Assembly: GCA_030526665.1 (NCBI GenBank)
Contig: JAUNCI010000004.1
Coordinates: 1 to 64,000, forward strand
Source of the DNA: Eubacteriales bacterium
Lineage (GTDB): Bacteria > Bacillota > Clostridia > Lachnospirales > Lachnospiraceae
Direction: 5' to 3'
DNA length: 64,000 bases
Notes under the pieces: model-generated
What the model was told of the DNA's origin: nothing
Seen by the model: the letters and a program-made list of their open reading frames with translations, nothing else
Database searches by the model: none
Made by a program: the position numbers and the translations under genes
Part shown: piece after piece, positions 16,377 through 25,014 of the stretch
Layout of the letters: the number at the start of each line of letters is the position of its first letter
How positions within the stretch are numbered: position 1 is the stretch's first letter

Positions 16377-18823
16377 AAAAAATTCTTCGCCGCATTTTAT
16401 TGCTTTTTTTATTGTTTGTAATTGGCGTGACCGGAACTGCATTTTTATTGAATAATGAAACAACGGATGATCGTTCGGATATGAATCTTCCGACTTTACC
16501 GGAATTGATGGTGGAGTATGATGGGAATTATGCAAATATAATGTATGGATACCGCGAAAAAATGCAGGTGGATTTTACTCGTGACAGCATCTCTCCAATC
16601 GATACGACAAAGCAGCTTACCTTTGTAATTAATCCGTATGAAGCAAAGGTAAATAGCCTTTCCTATGAAATTCGAACATCAGACGGAAGCATTGTTATTG
16701 AAAATAGAAAAATCAAAAATTTATCCGAAGCGGATGGATATCAGAAAGCAATCGTAGAGATTAGCAGTGATTTGCTGATGAATCAGGAATATTCTATGGA
16801 AATCACCCTTTCGACGGATAAAGGAGATGCGTATTATTATACGCGAATTGTTTCGAGACAAAATGTGAATACCGGTGCGTATGTGAATTTTGTAAAGAAT
16901 TTTTATGAGAAATGTATGGATAAGGCGACGGCGGATGATTTGTCCAGCTATATTGAACCGGATGAAAACAATACGACGACAAATTTCTCCAGTATTTCTA
17001 TCAATTCAACTTTACGACAGATCAGCTGGGGACAATTAGCACCTTATCTCAATCGAAAAGGTGTACCGGTTATCAAAGATATAAATGAGACAACGGCAAG
17101 TCTTGTTATTACCTATCAGATTGGGGCAAAAGATGACTCCGGTTATGCACAGCTATACAACGTCACGGAATTCTATCGCCTGCGTTATGACGAGATGCGT
17201 ATTCGACTGCTGAATTTTAATCGTTCTGCAAATCAGATTTTTAATGCGGAATCTGCCTGCATATCAAAAGAAGGACTGCTTCTGGGAATCCGTAATCGAA
17301 ATGTAAATTATATGCTGAATGATGATGCATCCGTGGTTGCATTTGAACAGGAAGGCGATTTGTATACATATTCTCCTGAAGATGGGAAGATCGTTCGTAT
17401 CTTTACATTTAGAAATGGGGAGGACAGTGACAGCAGAGACAACCGCGGTGAACATAATATAAAAATTATCAGAGTAGATCAGAAAGGTAATGTAGACTTT
17501 GTTTTATATGGCTATATGAATCGAGGAAATCACGAAGGATATAGCGGCGTGTGCGTGTACCATTACAACAGTGATCAAAATGTAATTGAAGAACGTGTAT
17601 TTATTCCAAGTACGGAATCCTATGGATTTATCACTTATGATTTAGGCACACTTTCCTATGTTAACAGCAATAACGGACTCTTTTTGCTTTTTGCACAGAA
17701 ACTGTATCTGGTAGATATTAATGAGGGCAGTTTTAAAATACTTGATGAAGGAATCTCAAATGAAAATTTTGCAGTATCGGATACCAATGCACATGCAGCA
17801 TGGCTGGTAGAAAACGGGGATTACGCCGGCTATATCAAAGAAATTGATTTCGATACTCTGGAAACACGTATGCTTAGCCCGCAGAATGATCAGCAGCTGA
17901 GAATATATGGATTCATGAACGAGGATCTTGTCTATGGTATTGTGAAAAATGAAGATATTCTGACAGACGATAACGGTCATCTGACGGAAGGCGCATATCT
18001 GCTCCGTATTGAAGGGTTCGACGGTGAAACAAAGAAAGAATATTTTCAGGATGGCTTATATATCAATAAAGTTACAATAGGGGAGACCCTGATGGAATTC
18101 GAACTTGGACAAAAGGAAGGAAATACATATACTTTTGTCAAAAAAGACAATATTATGAACAATAAGAAAAAAGTCGCAAATGAAGTGGCCATCGAGCTGA
18201 TTTCGAATGCAACGACCGGAACACAGGTACGGCTCGCATTTGAAAAAAATGCGTCCACGGAAATTCCGCTTTTGATCGTCGCGAAACAAAAGAGTGTGGA
18301 TGAACATAATATTGCTCTGGATACACAGGTTCCAAAAGAAAATGGTTTCTATGTTTATGCTGCCGGAAAATTAAATGCGATATTTACAAACCCGGCTGAA
18401 GCAATCAAAAGTGCTGATTCACTTATGGGTGTGGTTTTGAATCGTAATCAGCAGTATGTGTGGGAACGTGGAAACAAAAAGACACAGTACCAAATGAATG
18501 CAGAAGATATACCGGCGCCTATGCTGAATGCGTCACTTGATCAGAAGGCTCTGCAGGAGGCTTTCGGCGATTCGGGAACGGTATTGGATCTTTCAGGCTG
18601 CACCCTTGACAATGTATTGTATGAGGTAAGCGCGCAGAGACCGGTTATCGCAAAGACCGGGCCGAACAGTAGTGTAATTATTACCGGTTATGATGAATAC
18701 AATACCTATTTATACGATCCGGCAACGGGACAGATTGCTCCGTATGGAATGCAGGATAGCACGGCATTATTTGAAAAAGCCGGAAATATCTTTATTACAT
18801 ATATGGAGAATATCAATCATTGA
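16373..18823 (+). CDS. Large membrane-anchored extracytoplasmic protein, function unknown
   Basis: An 816-residue protein I do not recognise as a named family. An N-terminal basic segment and membrane helix (about 9-27) anchor it, with no lipobox. The middle (about 290-600) has repeated short beta-rich units with the pattern of a beta-propeller. The last 120 residues look like a C39-type peptidase fold: VIITGYDEYNTYLYDPATG near 768-786 matches the C39_2 pattern, but the position usually held by His is Ser, so it is probably not a protease. Coupled to the methyltransferase gene by an ATGA overlap; the terminator at 18859 follows. Confidence 0.7.
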   Translation: MKKILRRILLLFLLFVIGVTGTAFLLNNETTDDRSDMNLPTLPELMVEYDGNYANIMYGYREKMQVDFTRDSISPIDTTKQLTFVINPYEAKVNSLSYEIRTSDGSIVIENRKIKNLSEADGYQKAIVEISSDLLMNQEYSMEITLSTDKGDAYYYTRIVSRQNVNTGAYVNFVKNFYEKCMDKATADDLSSYIEPDENNTTTNFSSISINSTLRQISWGQLAPYLNRKGVPVIKDINETTASLVITYQIGAKDDSGYAQLYNVTEFYRLRYDEMRIRLLNFNRSANQIFNAESACISKEGLLLGIRNRNVNYMLNDDASVVAFEQEGDLYTYSPEDGKIVRIFTFRNGEDSDSRDNRGEHNIKIIRVDQKGNVDFVLYGYMNRGNHEGYSGVCVYHYNSDQNVIEERVFIPSTESYGFITYDLGTLSYVNSNNGLFLLFAQKLYLVDINEGSFKILDEGISNENFAVSDTNAHAAWLVENGDYAGYIKEIDFDTLETRMLSPQNDQQLRIYGFMNEDLVYGIVKNEDILTDDNGHLTEGAYLLRIEGFDGETKKEYFQDGLYINKVTIGETLMEFELGQKEGNTYTFVKKDNIMNNKKKVANEVAIELISNATTGTQVRLAFEKNASTEIPLLIVAKQKSVDEHNIALDTQVPKENGFYVYAAGKLNAIFTNPAEAIKSADSLMGVVLNRNQQYVWERGNKKTQYQMNAEDIPAPMLNASLDQKALQEAFGDSGTVLDLSGCTLDNVLYEVSAQRPVIAKTGPNSSVIITGYDEYNTYLYDPATGQIAPYGMQDSTALFEKAGNIFITYMENINH

Positions 18824-18858
18824 CGGGCTGAAAAGAAAAAATAATACATTTTTATGAA

Positions 18859-18886
18859 AAGGGATAAGTGTTTTCACTTATCCCTT
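18859..18886 (+). terminator. Intrinsic terminator of the mtnN operon
   Basis: A perfect 12-bp stem (18859-18870 with 18875-18886) and TTTT loop, followed by AATATTTTGG. It ends the unit mtnN, methyltransferase, large membrane protein. Confidence 0.8.
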
Positions 18887-18918
18887 AATATTTTGGTAAA
18901 AAAATCGAAATAAATATA

Positions 18919-18947
18919 TTGAAAGAAGTTACCATAACATTTATAAT
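18919..18947 (+). promoter_or_regulatory. Strong promoter for the repeat/SGNH surface protein
   Basis: TTGAAA (18919-18924), 17-bp spacer, consensus TATAAT (18942-18947). It leaves a leader of about 85 nt in which I see no clear structure. Confidence 0.65.
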
Positions 18948-19038
18948 AAATACTATATGTACTAAAAATATAAATTTTAAGAAGTGTTTCTTTCTGGCAG
19001 ACGGAAGCATTTCATTCTAAGAACATAAGAAGATTATA

Positions 19039-20778
19039 ATGAACTATTATTTAGAAAGGAAAAGAATAGTGGGATATCAAATTACAGATTCTAAATTATC
19101 AAAAAAGGTAAATACATCATGGATTTTGCCATTCTTATTTGCTGCATTGATTTTTGGTTATTTACTGAGTGCAAAATCAGTTCATGCGGAAGCACAGGAT
19201 AGTGAATTGGTTACAGTAACTTATTTGAGTTATGGAGGAAATACAAATGCAACCTACAATGCGTTGAGTCAGGTTGTAGAAAAGGGAAGCAAAATAAAAA
19301 TCCCGGCAGTTCCTCCTGTGACAAATTATCAGAGTATGGGATGGGCTCTTTCGAAAGGATCTGCATCAGCCAATTACACACCCGGGATGGAAATAGCGGT
19401 CACAAAAGACATTACGTTATATTCTGCATATAAAATACTGCCATGTGCCGTGGTATTTACAAATAACAGCGGAAGAACACAGAGCACACTGTTTTCAAAC
19501 CTGAATAAACGTGTGGCGGTCAATGCAACGATTCAGCTTCCGAAACTTCCGACATACAATGGTTATACAAGCCTTGGCTGGGCAACGACGGTGGGGGCAA
19601 CAACACCGAAATATAAAGCTGGTGAAAAAGTAAGAATTACAAAAAGTACAAAATTTTATGGCGTTTATCGAAAAAATGAGTATTGTACAGTTTCTTTTTA
19701 TTATGGAAATGGTAAGTATGACAGCGCATACCTGGCTTTGAAAATGAAAGTAATAAAAGGAAAAACGGTTACGCTTCCGGCTGTTCCTGCAAGAACAGGA
19801 TATTATAACAGTGGCTGGGCAACCACGATGAATGCCTCTAAAGTAGTGGGTGCAACTTATAAAATCAGTTCAAATATGAAATTCTATGCTGTTCAGAAAA
19901 GAGCACTTACGATTAATTTAAGAAATAATACAGGATCATTATATAAATCAGTAAGTGTCGGAATTGGAGATGCAGTGGTGCTTCCTACTGTAATGGATAC
20001 TTCCACATATACTTTTATGGGATGGTCCACCAGTCCGGGACAGAGCGTAAATCCGACGTATCCGGCGGGACAGCGTATAACATTTAAAAAAAGTATTAAT
20101 TTGTATGCGGTTTTGTTTCCGAAAAATAGTGAACGAGTATTTAAGGCAGCGAATATCTATAAACTTGATACGAGAAAATATCGTCGTGCGATTTTTATAG
20201 GTGATTCCAGAACAAATCGAATGAGAAACACGCTTGATTATGAATTTGGCAGTGGTGTCGCTTATCCTAATGTGTCATTTATTGCAGGTGAAGGCATGGG
20301 TATTAACTGGTTTCAGGATGAGGGATATACAGAGCTGCTGAAAAATATAAAGAAATACGGAGCAGGTACTACATCCAAACCGATTGCAGTTGTAATTAAT
20401 TTGGGCGTAAACGATTTGAAAAATATAGATACATATATAAGCGCAATGAAAGCATTATCTACCAGATTATCAAAATACAATTGCAAGATGTTCTATATGT
20501 CAGTCAACCCGATCAATAGCAGAGTCATCAATTCCAGGACATCGACGAGTTCTCGAACAGAATATAGCGTTTTAACATTCAATTCCAAAATACGTTCGGG
20601 ACTGGCCGGGAAATTTACCTATATCGATACATTCTCACATCTGATGAAGAATGGAGTGGTATACGATACAGGCAGAAATGGAGCTGCAACCGGAATCGAT
20701 GACGGCCTGCATTATTCGCCAAACACCTATAAACGAATTTATGATGTGGCAATTACGAAAATCAATGCCTCAAAATAG
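19039..20778 (+). CDS. Secreted protein with four InlB B-type repeats and an SGNH hydrolase domain
   Basis: A 579-residue surface or secreted protein. An N-terminal extension leads to a membrane/signal segment (about 28-45) with a likely cleavage after SVHA (50). Four repeats of the Listeria-Bacteroides (InlB B-repeat) type follow at about 57-131, 135-210, 215-285 and 288-358; each has a G-W-x-T/S core and ends in F/L-Y-x-V/A. The C-terminal domain (about 382-575) is SGNH-like: GDSR with Ser390, GVND at 456-459, and DGLH with Asp555 and His558. No LPxTG motif is seen, so attachment may be through the repeats or uncleaved helix. It may deacylate a cell-surface glycan, which is inference. Confidence 0.8.
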   Translation: MNYYLERKRIVGYQITDSKLSKKVNTSWILPFLFAALIFGYLLSAKSVHAEAQDSELVTVTYLSYGGNTNATYNALSQVVEKGSKIKIPAVPPVTNYQSMGWALSKGSASANYTPGMEIAVTKDITLYSAYKILPCAVVFTNNSGRTQSTLFSNLNKRVAVNATIQLPKLPTYNGYTSLGWATTVGATTPKYKAGEKVRITKSTKFYGVYRKNEYCTVSFYYGNGKYDSAYLALKMKVIKGKTVTLPAVPARTGYYNSGWATTMNASKVVGATYKISSNMKFYAVQKRALTINLRNNTGSLYKSVSVGIGDAVVLPTVMDTSTYTFMGWSTSPGQSVNPTYPAGQRITFKKSINLYAVLFPKNSERVFKAANIYKLDTRKYRRAIFIGDSRTNRMRNTLDYEFGSGVAYPNVSFIAGEGMGINWFQDEGYTELLKNIKKYGAGTTSKPIAVVINLGVNDLKNIDTYISAMKALSTRLSKYNCKMFYMSVNPINSRVINSRTSTSSRTEYSVLTFNSKIRSGLAGKFTYIDTFSHLMKNGVVYDTGRNGAATGIDDGLHYSPNTYKRIYDVAITKINASK

Positions 20779-20824
20779 GACGATGATTATGATTTGACAG
20801 ATCTAAATTGTGACGGATTTAGCC

Positions 20825-20853
20825 TTGCACAGATGAATCGAATCGACTATACT
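20825..20853 (+). promoter_or_regulatory. Promoter of asnS
   Basis: TTGCAC (20825-20830), 17-bp spacer, TATACT (20848-20853). The predicted leader is only about 36 nt, too short for a T-box, so asnS is not T-box controlled from this promoter. Confidence 0.6.
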
Positions 20854-20895
20854 ATAGGAATGATGTAACGAATAGACTAGAAAGAGGATTTTATT

Positions 20896-22287
20896 ATGAA
20901 ATTGACAACAATCAAAGAGATTTATAAAGACAGAGAGAAATTTCTGGATCAGGAGATAACAGTCGGTGGATGGGTTCGAAGTGTTCGCGGATCTAAAGCT
21001 TTTGGTTTTATTGTTTTGCATGATGGATCATTTTTTGAAACTTTACAGATCGTATATCATGATACAATGGAAAACTTTGCAGAAATCAGCAAATTAAATG
21101 TAGGAGCTGCAATTGTAATTAAAGGAACTCTGGTAGCTACACCGGAAGCAAAACAGCCATTTGAAATTCAGGCTGCTGAAATCAGTGTGGAAGGTCCATC
21201 TGCTCCGGATTATCCGCTTCAGAAAAAGAGACATTCTCTGGAATTTTTGAGAACCATGACACACCTTCGTCCTAGAACAAATACATTCCAGGCAGTATTC
21301 CGTGTACGTTCTCTCTGTGCATATGCAATTCATAAATTCTTCCAGGAACAGGGATTTGTATATGTACATACTCCACTGATTACAGGAAGTGACTGTGAAG
21401 GTGCAGGAGAAATGTTCCAGGTTACAACGTTAGATCTCAAAGATCTTCCGATGACAGAGGATGGTCAGGTAGATTATTCCAAAGATTTCTTTGGAAAAAT
21501 GACAAACCTTACTGTAAGCGGACAGCTTAATGGTGAAACTTATGCACAAGCATTCCGCAATATCTATACATTTGGACCTACTTTCCGTGCCGAGAATTCA
21601 AATACAACACGTCATGCAGCAGAATTCTGGATGATTGAACCGGAATGCGCATTTGCAGATCTTGACGATAATATGGATCTGGCAGAAGCAATGCTGAAAT
21701 ATGTTATTAAATATGTTCTTGAAAACGCACCGGAAGAAATGAATTTCTTCAATTCATTTATCGATAAAGGCTTACTGGACAGACTGAATCACGTAGTTAA
21801 CTCTGAATTCGGTCATGTGACATATACAGAGGCAATTGAGATTCTGGAAAAGAATAATGATAAATTTGATTACAAAGTATTCTGGGGATGTGATCTTCAG
21901 ACAGAACATGAGAGATACCTTACAGAAGAAATCTTCAAAAAACCGGTATTCGTAACTGACTATCCGAAGGAAATCAAAGCATTTTATATGAAATTGAATG
22001 AGGATGGAAAAACAGTTGCAGCTATGGACTGTCTGGTTCCTGGAATCGGTGAAATCATCGGGGGAAGCCAGAGAGAAGATGATTATAATAAACTGAGCGC
22101 TCGTATGGATGAATTGGGATTGAATCCGGAAGATTATCAGTTCTATCTGGATCTTCGTAAATATGGTTCCACACGTCACTCCGGTTTTGGTCTTGGATTT
22201 GAAAGATGCGTTATGTATCTGACCGGTATGGGCAACATCCGTGATGTCATTCCATTCCCAAGAACAGTTAACAATTGCGACTTATAA
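20896..22287 (+). CDS. asnS: Asparaginyl-tRNA synthetase
   Basis: A 463-residue class IIb aminoacyl-tRNA synthetase that charges tRNA-Asn. The N-terminal OB-fold anticodon-binding domain (about 15-105) is followed by the catalytic core. Class II motif 2 is the segment [20 protein letters not shown], and motif 3 is [13 protein letters not shown] near the C-terminus, followed by the typical end IRDVIPFPR. Length is normal. It is transcribed from its own promoter; AAAGAGG precedes the ATG. The window also has asnA, so asparagine is both made and charged directly. Confidence 0.97.
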   Translation: MKLTTIKEIYKDREKFLDQEITVGGWVRSVRGSKAFGFIVLHDGSFFETLQIVYHDTMENFAEISKLNVGAAIVIKGTLVATPEAKQPFEIQAAEISVEGPSAPDYPLQKKRHSLEFLRTMTHLRPRTNTFQAVFRVRSLCAYAIHKFFQEQGFVYVHTPLITGSDCEGAGEMFQVTTLDLKDLPMTEDGQVDYSKDFFGKMTNLTVSGQLNGETYAQAFRNIYTFGPTFRAENSNTTRHAAEFWMIEPECAFADLDDNMDLAEAMLKYVIKYVLENAPEEMNFFNSFIDKGLLDRLNHVVNSEFGHVTYTEAIEILEKNNDKFDYKVFWGCDLQTEHERYLTEEIFKKPVFVTDYPKEIKAFYMKLNEDGKTVAAMDCLVPGIGEIIGGSQREDDYNKLSARMDELGLNPEDYQFYLDLRKYGSTRHSGFGLGFERCVMYLTGMGNIRDVIPFPRTVNNCDL

Positions 22288-22289
22288 AA

Positions 22290-22310
22290 TACCGCGTATC
22301 GATACAGGTA
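22290..22310. promoter_or_regulatory. Interrupted palindrome before the SbcD-like gene
   Basis: TACC-GC-GTATCGATAC-A-GGTA: a perfect 10-bp palindrome (22296-22305) flanked by a TACC/GGTA pair. It sits between asnS and the nuclease gene and has no U-run, so a protein-binding operator is more likely than a terminator. The regulator is unknown. Confidence 0.3.
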
Positions 22311-22350
22311 CAAAATAGTTACAATACCATTTCCTTTTAGGAGGTATCAA

Positions 22351-23403
22351 ATGAAATTTGTTCATCTTGCAGATGTGCATCTGGGAGCTGTCCCTGACAG
22401 AGGCTACCCCTGGAGCCAGGCGCGGGAGGAAGAAATCTGGGAATCTTTCCGCCGGGTAATCACGGGGATCCGTGAAAACCCGGTGGATTTTTTGTTTATT
22501 TCAGGTGATTTATTCCATCGTCAGCCATTGGCCAGGGAACTCAAAGAAGTAAATTATTTATTTTCGACAATACCGCAGACGAGAGTATATCTCATAGCGG
22601 GAAATCATGATTATTTGAAAAAAGATTCTCCTTTTGATCGATTTGAGTGGGAATCAAATGTCTTTTTCTTTAAAGAGGAAGAATTACAGTGTGTGAAAGA
22701 TTCGGAATCGGATGTATATATTTACGGATTGAGTTATCAGCATCAGGAGATTGCCGAACCGCTTTATCAGAATGCCGGACCGAATCATGCAGAAGGATAT
22801 CATATCCTGCTGGCACATGGCGGGGATGAGAAACATATTCCGATCAATTTCAGAACATTGAGTTCTGCGGGCTTTGATTACATCGCATTGGGGCATATTC
22901 ATAAGCCACAGGAAATCATCCCGGATAAAATATATTATAGTGGAGCTTTGGAGCCATTAGACCGAAATGACGTTGGTATACATGGATATGTAGAAGGCAG
23001 TATGCTGGATGGAAAAGTACAGGCGGAGTTTGTGCCATTTGCGGTTTGCTGTTATCAGGATATTCGTATCACGCTGGATGAAGAGTATACACAGATAAAA
23101 TTAGAAGAAATTATCAAAAACAAGATACGGAATCATGGACGGCAGCATATTTATCGTATTTTTCTGGATGGATTCCGAGCACCGGATTTTATGTTTCTGA
23201 CGGAGCGACTGAAAAATCTGGGGAATGTGATTGAAGTGATCGATCACACACAGCTGGCATATGATCTGGATGCTTTGTATCACAGATATTATGGCACATT
23301 GATTGGAGATTATATAAATCATTTTCGGGATGCGAAGCCGGATTCGATTGAGGCAAAAGCTTTATACTATGGATTGCAGGCATTGCTTGAGACCAGCAGA
23401 TAG
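22351..23403 (+). CDS. Metallophosphoesterase, SbcD/Mre11-like DNA nuclease
   Basis: A 350-residue calcineurin-type phosphoesterase. The di-metal site is intact: D-x-H in LADVHLG (Asp8, His10), GD in SGDLFHR (51-57), GNHD (84-87), and later AHGG and GHIHKP. The length and architecture match the nuclease subunit of SbcCD-like or YhaO-like complexes. The next gene, 8 bp downstream, encodes a Rad50-like ATPase, so the two very probably form a complex for DNA end processing. AGGAGG lies 7 bp before the ATG. Confidence 0.9.
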   Translation: MKFVHLADVHLGAVPDRGYPWSQAREEEIWESFRRVITGIRENPVDFLFISGDLFHRQPLARELKEVNYLFSTIPQTRVYLIAGNHDYLKKDSPFDRFEWESNVFFFKEEELQCVKDSESDVYIYGLSYQHQEIAEPLYQNAGPNHAEGYHILLAHGGDEKHIPINFRTLSSAGFDYIALGHIHKPQEIIPDKIYYSGALEPLDRNDVGIHGYVEGSMLDGKVQAEFVPFAVCCYQDIRITLDEEYTQIKLEEIIKNKIRNHGRQHIYRIFLDGFRAPDFMFLTERLKNLGNVIEVIDHTQLAYDLDALYHRYYGTLIGDYINHFRDAKPDSIEAKALYYGLQALLETSR

Positions 23404-23411
23404 AGGATGAT

Positions 23412-24953
23412 ATGGTTATTGAACGCATAAAGATAAATAATTTTGGAAAAATCAGTAATAAACCAATAGAATTATCCGAAGGAATAAACATTTTATATGG
23501 CGAAAATGAGAGCGGCAAAACGACATTGCATACATTTATCAAAAGTATGTTTTACGGACTTGCGCGTCAGCGAGGAAAAAGTGCGAAAAACGATTCATAC
23601 AGCACATATGAGCCGTGGGAAAATCCGACAACATATGGCGGGATTATGTGGATTCGCTGTTCGGGCAAGCTTTTTCGTTTGTCCAGAAATTTCCATAAAA
23701 TGAATTGTTTTGAAGAATTGGTTTGTGAAGACGATCATGAATGTCTGGATATTTCGGCAGGTGATCTGGATGCTATTATGGGAGGCGTGAGCGAAGCGGT
23801 CTATGACAATACCGTTTCAGTAGGACAACTGAAGAGTGTTACCGGAGGAGAACTTGTCCGCGAATTGCAAAATTATATGGCAAGTTATCAGGGTACAGGA
23901 GACAATTCGCTGAACTTAGGACGTGCAATGCAGATGTTGAAAATGTCCAGGAAGGGGTTTCAGGTTCAGGAGAATAAAAAAGGAAAAGCAGTAGAAACAG
24001 AAAAAGAAAAATTATCTTCCAATATGCAGTTTATGTATCGAGAAGTGGAAGATTTGAGAGGGCAATGTGCGGATCTGGATGAACAGGAACGGGCATTGCT
24101 GGTCGGCGTAGATGAATCGGAATCACTGGCGATATTTGATCAGAGAATTGATCTGGCAAAAAAAAGATGGAATCGAACAGCGGCGATTCTATTGGGGATT
24201 TTCCTGCTCGGGATCCTGGGAAGTGGATTGATGCTTGTGTTGGGTATGGGTCTGTTGTCGTCTCTTCCGATTATTGCATCGCTGCTTGTAACTCTCGCGG
24301 GAAGCAGTATTTTATCATCGATTAACAAAGAAATCCGAAGACGTACGATTCGAAGAGATAAATGGATAGCGAAACGAGAAAAAATGAAATGGACGCAAGG
24401 AAATATGAAGCAAAGTCTCAAAGAAAAAGAGACGGCATATCAGAATCTGGTGTCTGAGTATCAGGAATATGAACAAAATGAACAGGGGGCAAATGTCAGT
24501 CGAGACATTGCAGCAATAAATCTGGCGATGGAAACGATAGAGCAATTGTCTGCAAATCGAAATCATCAGGTTGGAGAAAATCTTCGCAGAAGAACTTCCC
24601 AGATTCTGGGAGAAATTACCGGTGGAAAATACAGAGAAGTTTTGATGGATCAGGAATTTCAGATGCAGGTAAATACCAGTGAAAGAACGATTCCACTGTC
24701 CAGATTGAGCAGAGGAACTCTTGAACAGATTTATTTTGCGCTTCGAATGGCGGTCGGTGAGCTGTTATGTGAAGAACCATTTCCTATTATTTTGGATGAT
24801 GTATTTGGAATGTATGATGAGGAACGACTGGCTTCTGTATTGTATTGGCTTTATAAAGAACAAAAACAGGTGATTATCAGTACCTGCCATAAAAGAGAAG
24901 AAGAAATTTTGCTGGCTAACAATATTCCGTTTCAGAGAATTGATCTTACATAA
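23412..24953 (+). CDS. Rad50/SbcC-like AAA ATPase with central membrane helices (YhaN-like)
   Basis: A 513-residue ABC-type SMC-like ATPase. The N-terminal part carries Walker A GENESGKTT (30-38). The C-terminal part carries the ABC signature LSRGTLEQ (432-439) and Walker B PIILDDVF (458-465). Between the two halves, coiled-coil segments (about 190-250 and 305-355) are joined by two very hydrophobic helices (about 257-278 and 282-301) instead of the CxxC zinc hook of SbcC. This is the arrangement of B. subtilis YhaN-type proteins and would tether the complex to the membrane. Pairs with the nuclease gene upstream. Confidence 0.85.
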   Translation: MVIERIKINNFGKISNKPIELSEGINILYGENESGKTTLHTFIKSMFYGLARQRGKSAKNDSYSTYEPWENPTTYGGIMWIRCSGKLFRLSRNFHKMNCFEELVCEDDHECLDISAGDLDAIMGGVSEAVYDNTVSVGQLKSVTGGELVRELQNYMASYQGTGDNSLNLGRAMQMLKMSRKGFQVQENKKGKAVETEKEKLSSNMQFMYREVEDLRGQCADLDEQERALLVGVDESESLAIFDQRIDLAKKRWNRTAAILLGIFLLGILGSGLMLVLGMGLLSSLPIIASLLVTLAGSSILSSINKEIRRRTIRRDKWIAKREKMKWTQGNMKQSLKEKETAYQNLVSEYQEYEQNEQGANVSRDIAAINLAMETIEQLSANRNHQVGENLRRRTSQILGEITGGKYREVLMDQEFQMQVNTSERTIPLSRLSRGTLEQIYFALRMAVGELLCEEPFPIILDDVFGMYDEERLASVLYWLYKEQKQVIISTCHKREEEILLANNIPFQRIDLT

Positions 24954-24974
24954 AAGCGACTTGAAACAGGACAT

Positions 24975-25008
24975 AAAAAAAGAAAACCCGGGTGGGTTTT
25001 CTTTTTTT
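24975..25008. terminator. Bidirectional intrinsic terminator
   Basis: A perfect 15-bp stem (24975-24989 with 24994-25008) with loop GGGT and A/T tracts on both sides. It ends the nuclease/ATPase operon on the plus strand and the dnaD-dnaI-prs unit on the minus strand. Confidence 0.88.
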
Positions 25009-25014
25009 TATGAT

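Noticed and set aside
20779..20895. T-box leader before asnS
   Set aside because: The promoter at 20825-20853 leaves only about 36 nt before the ATG, and no T-box sequence or terminator hairpin is present.
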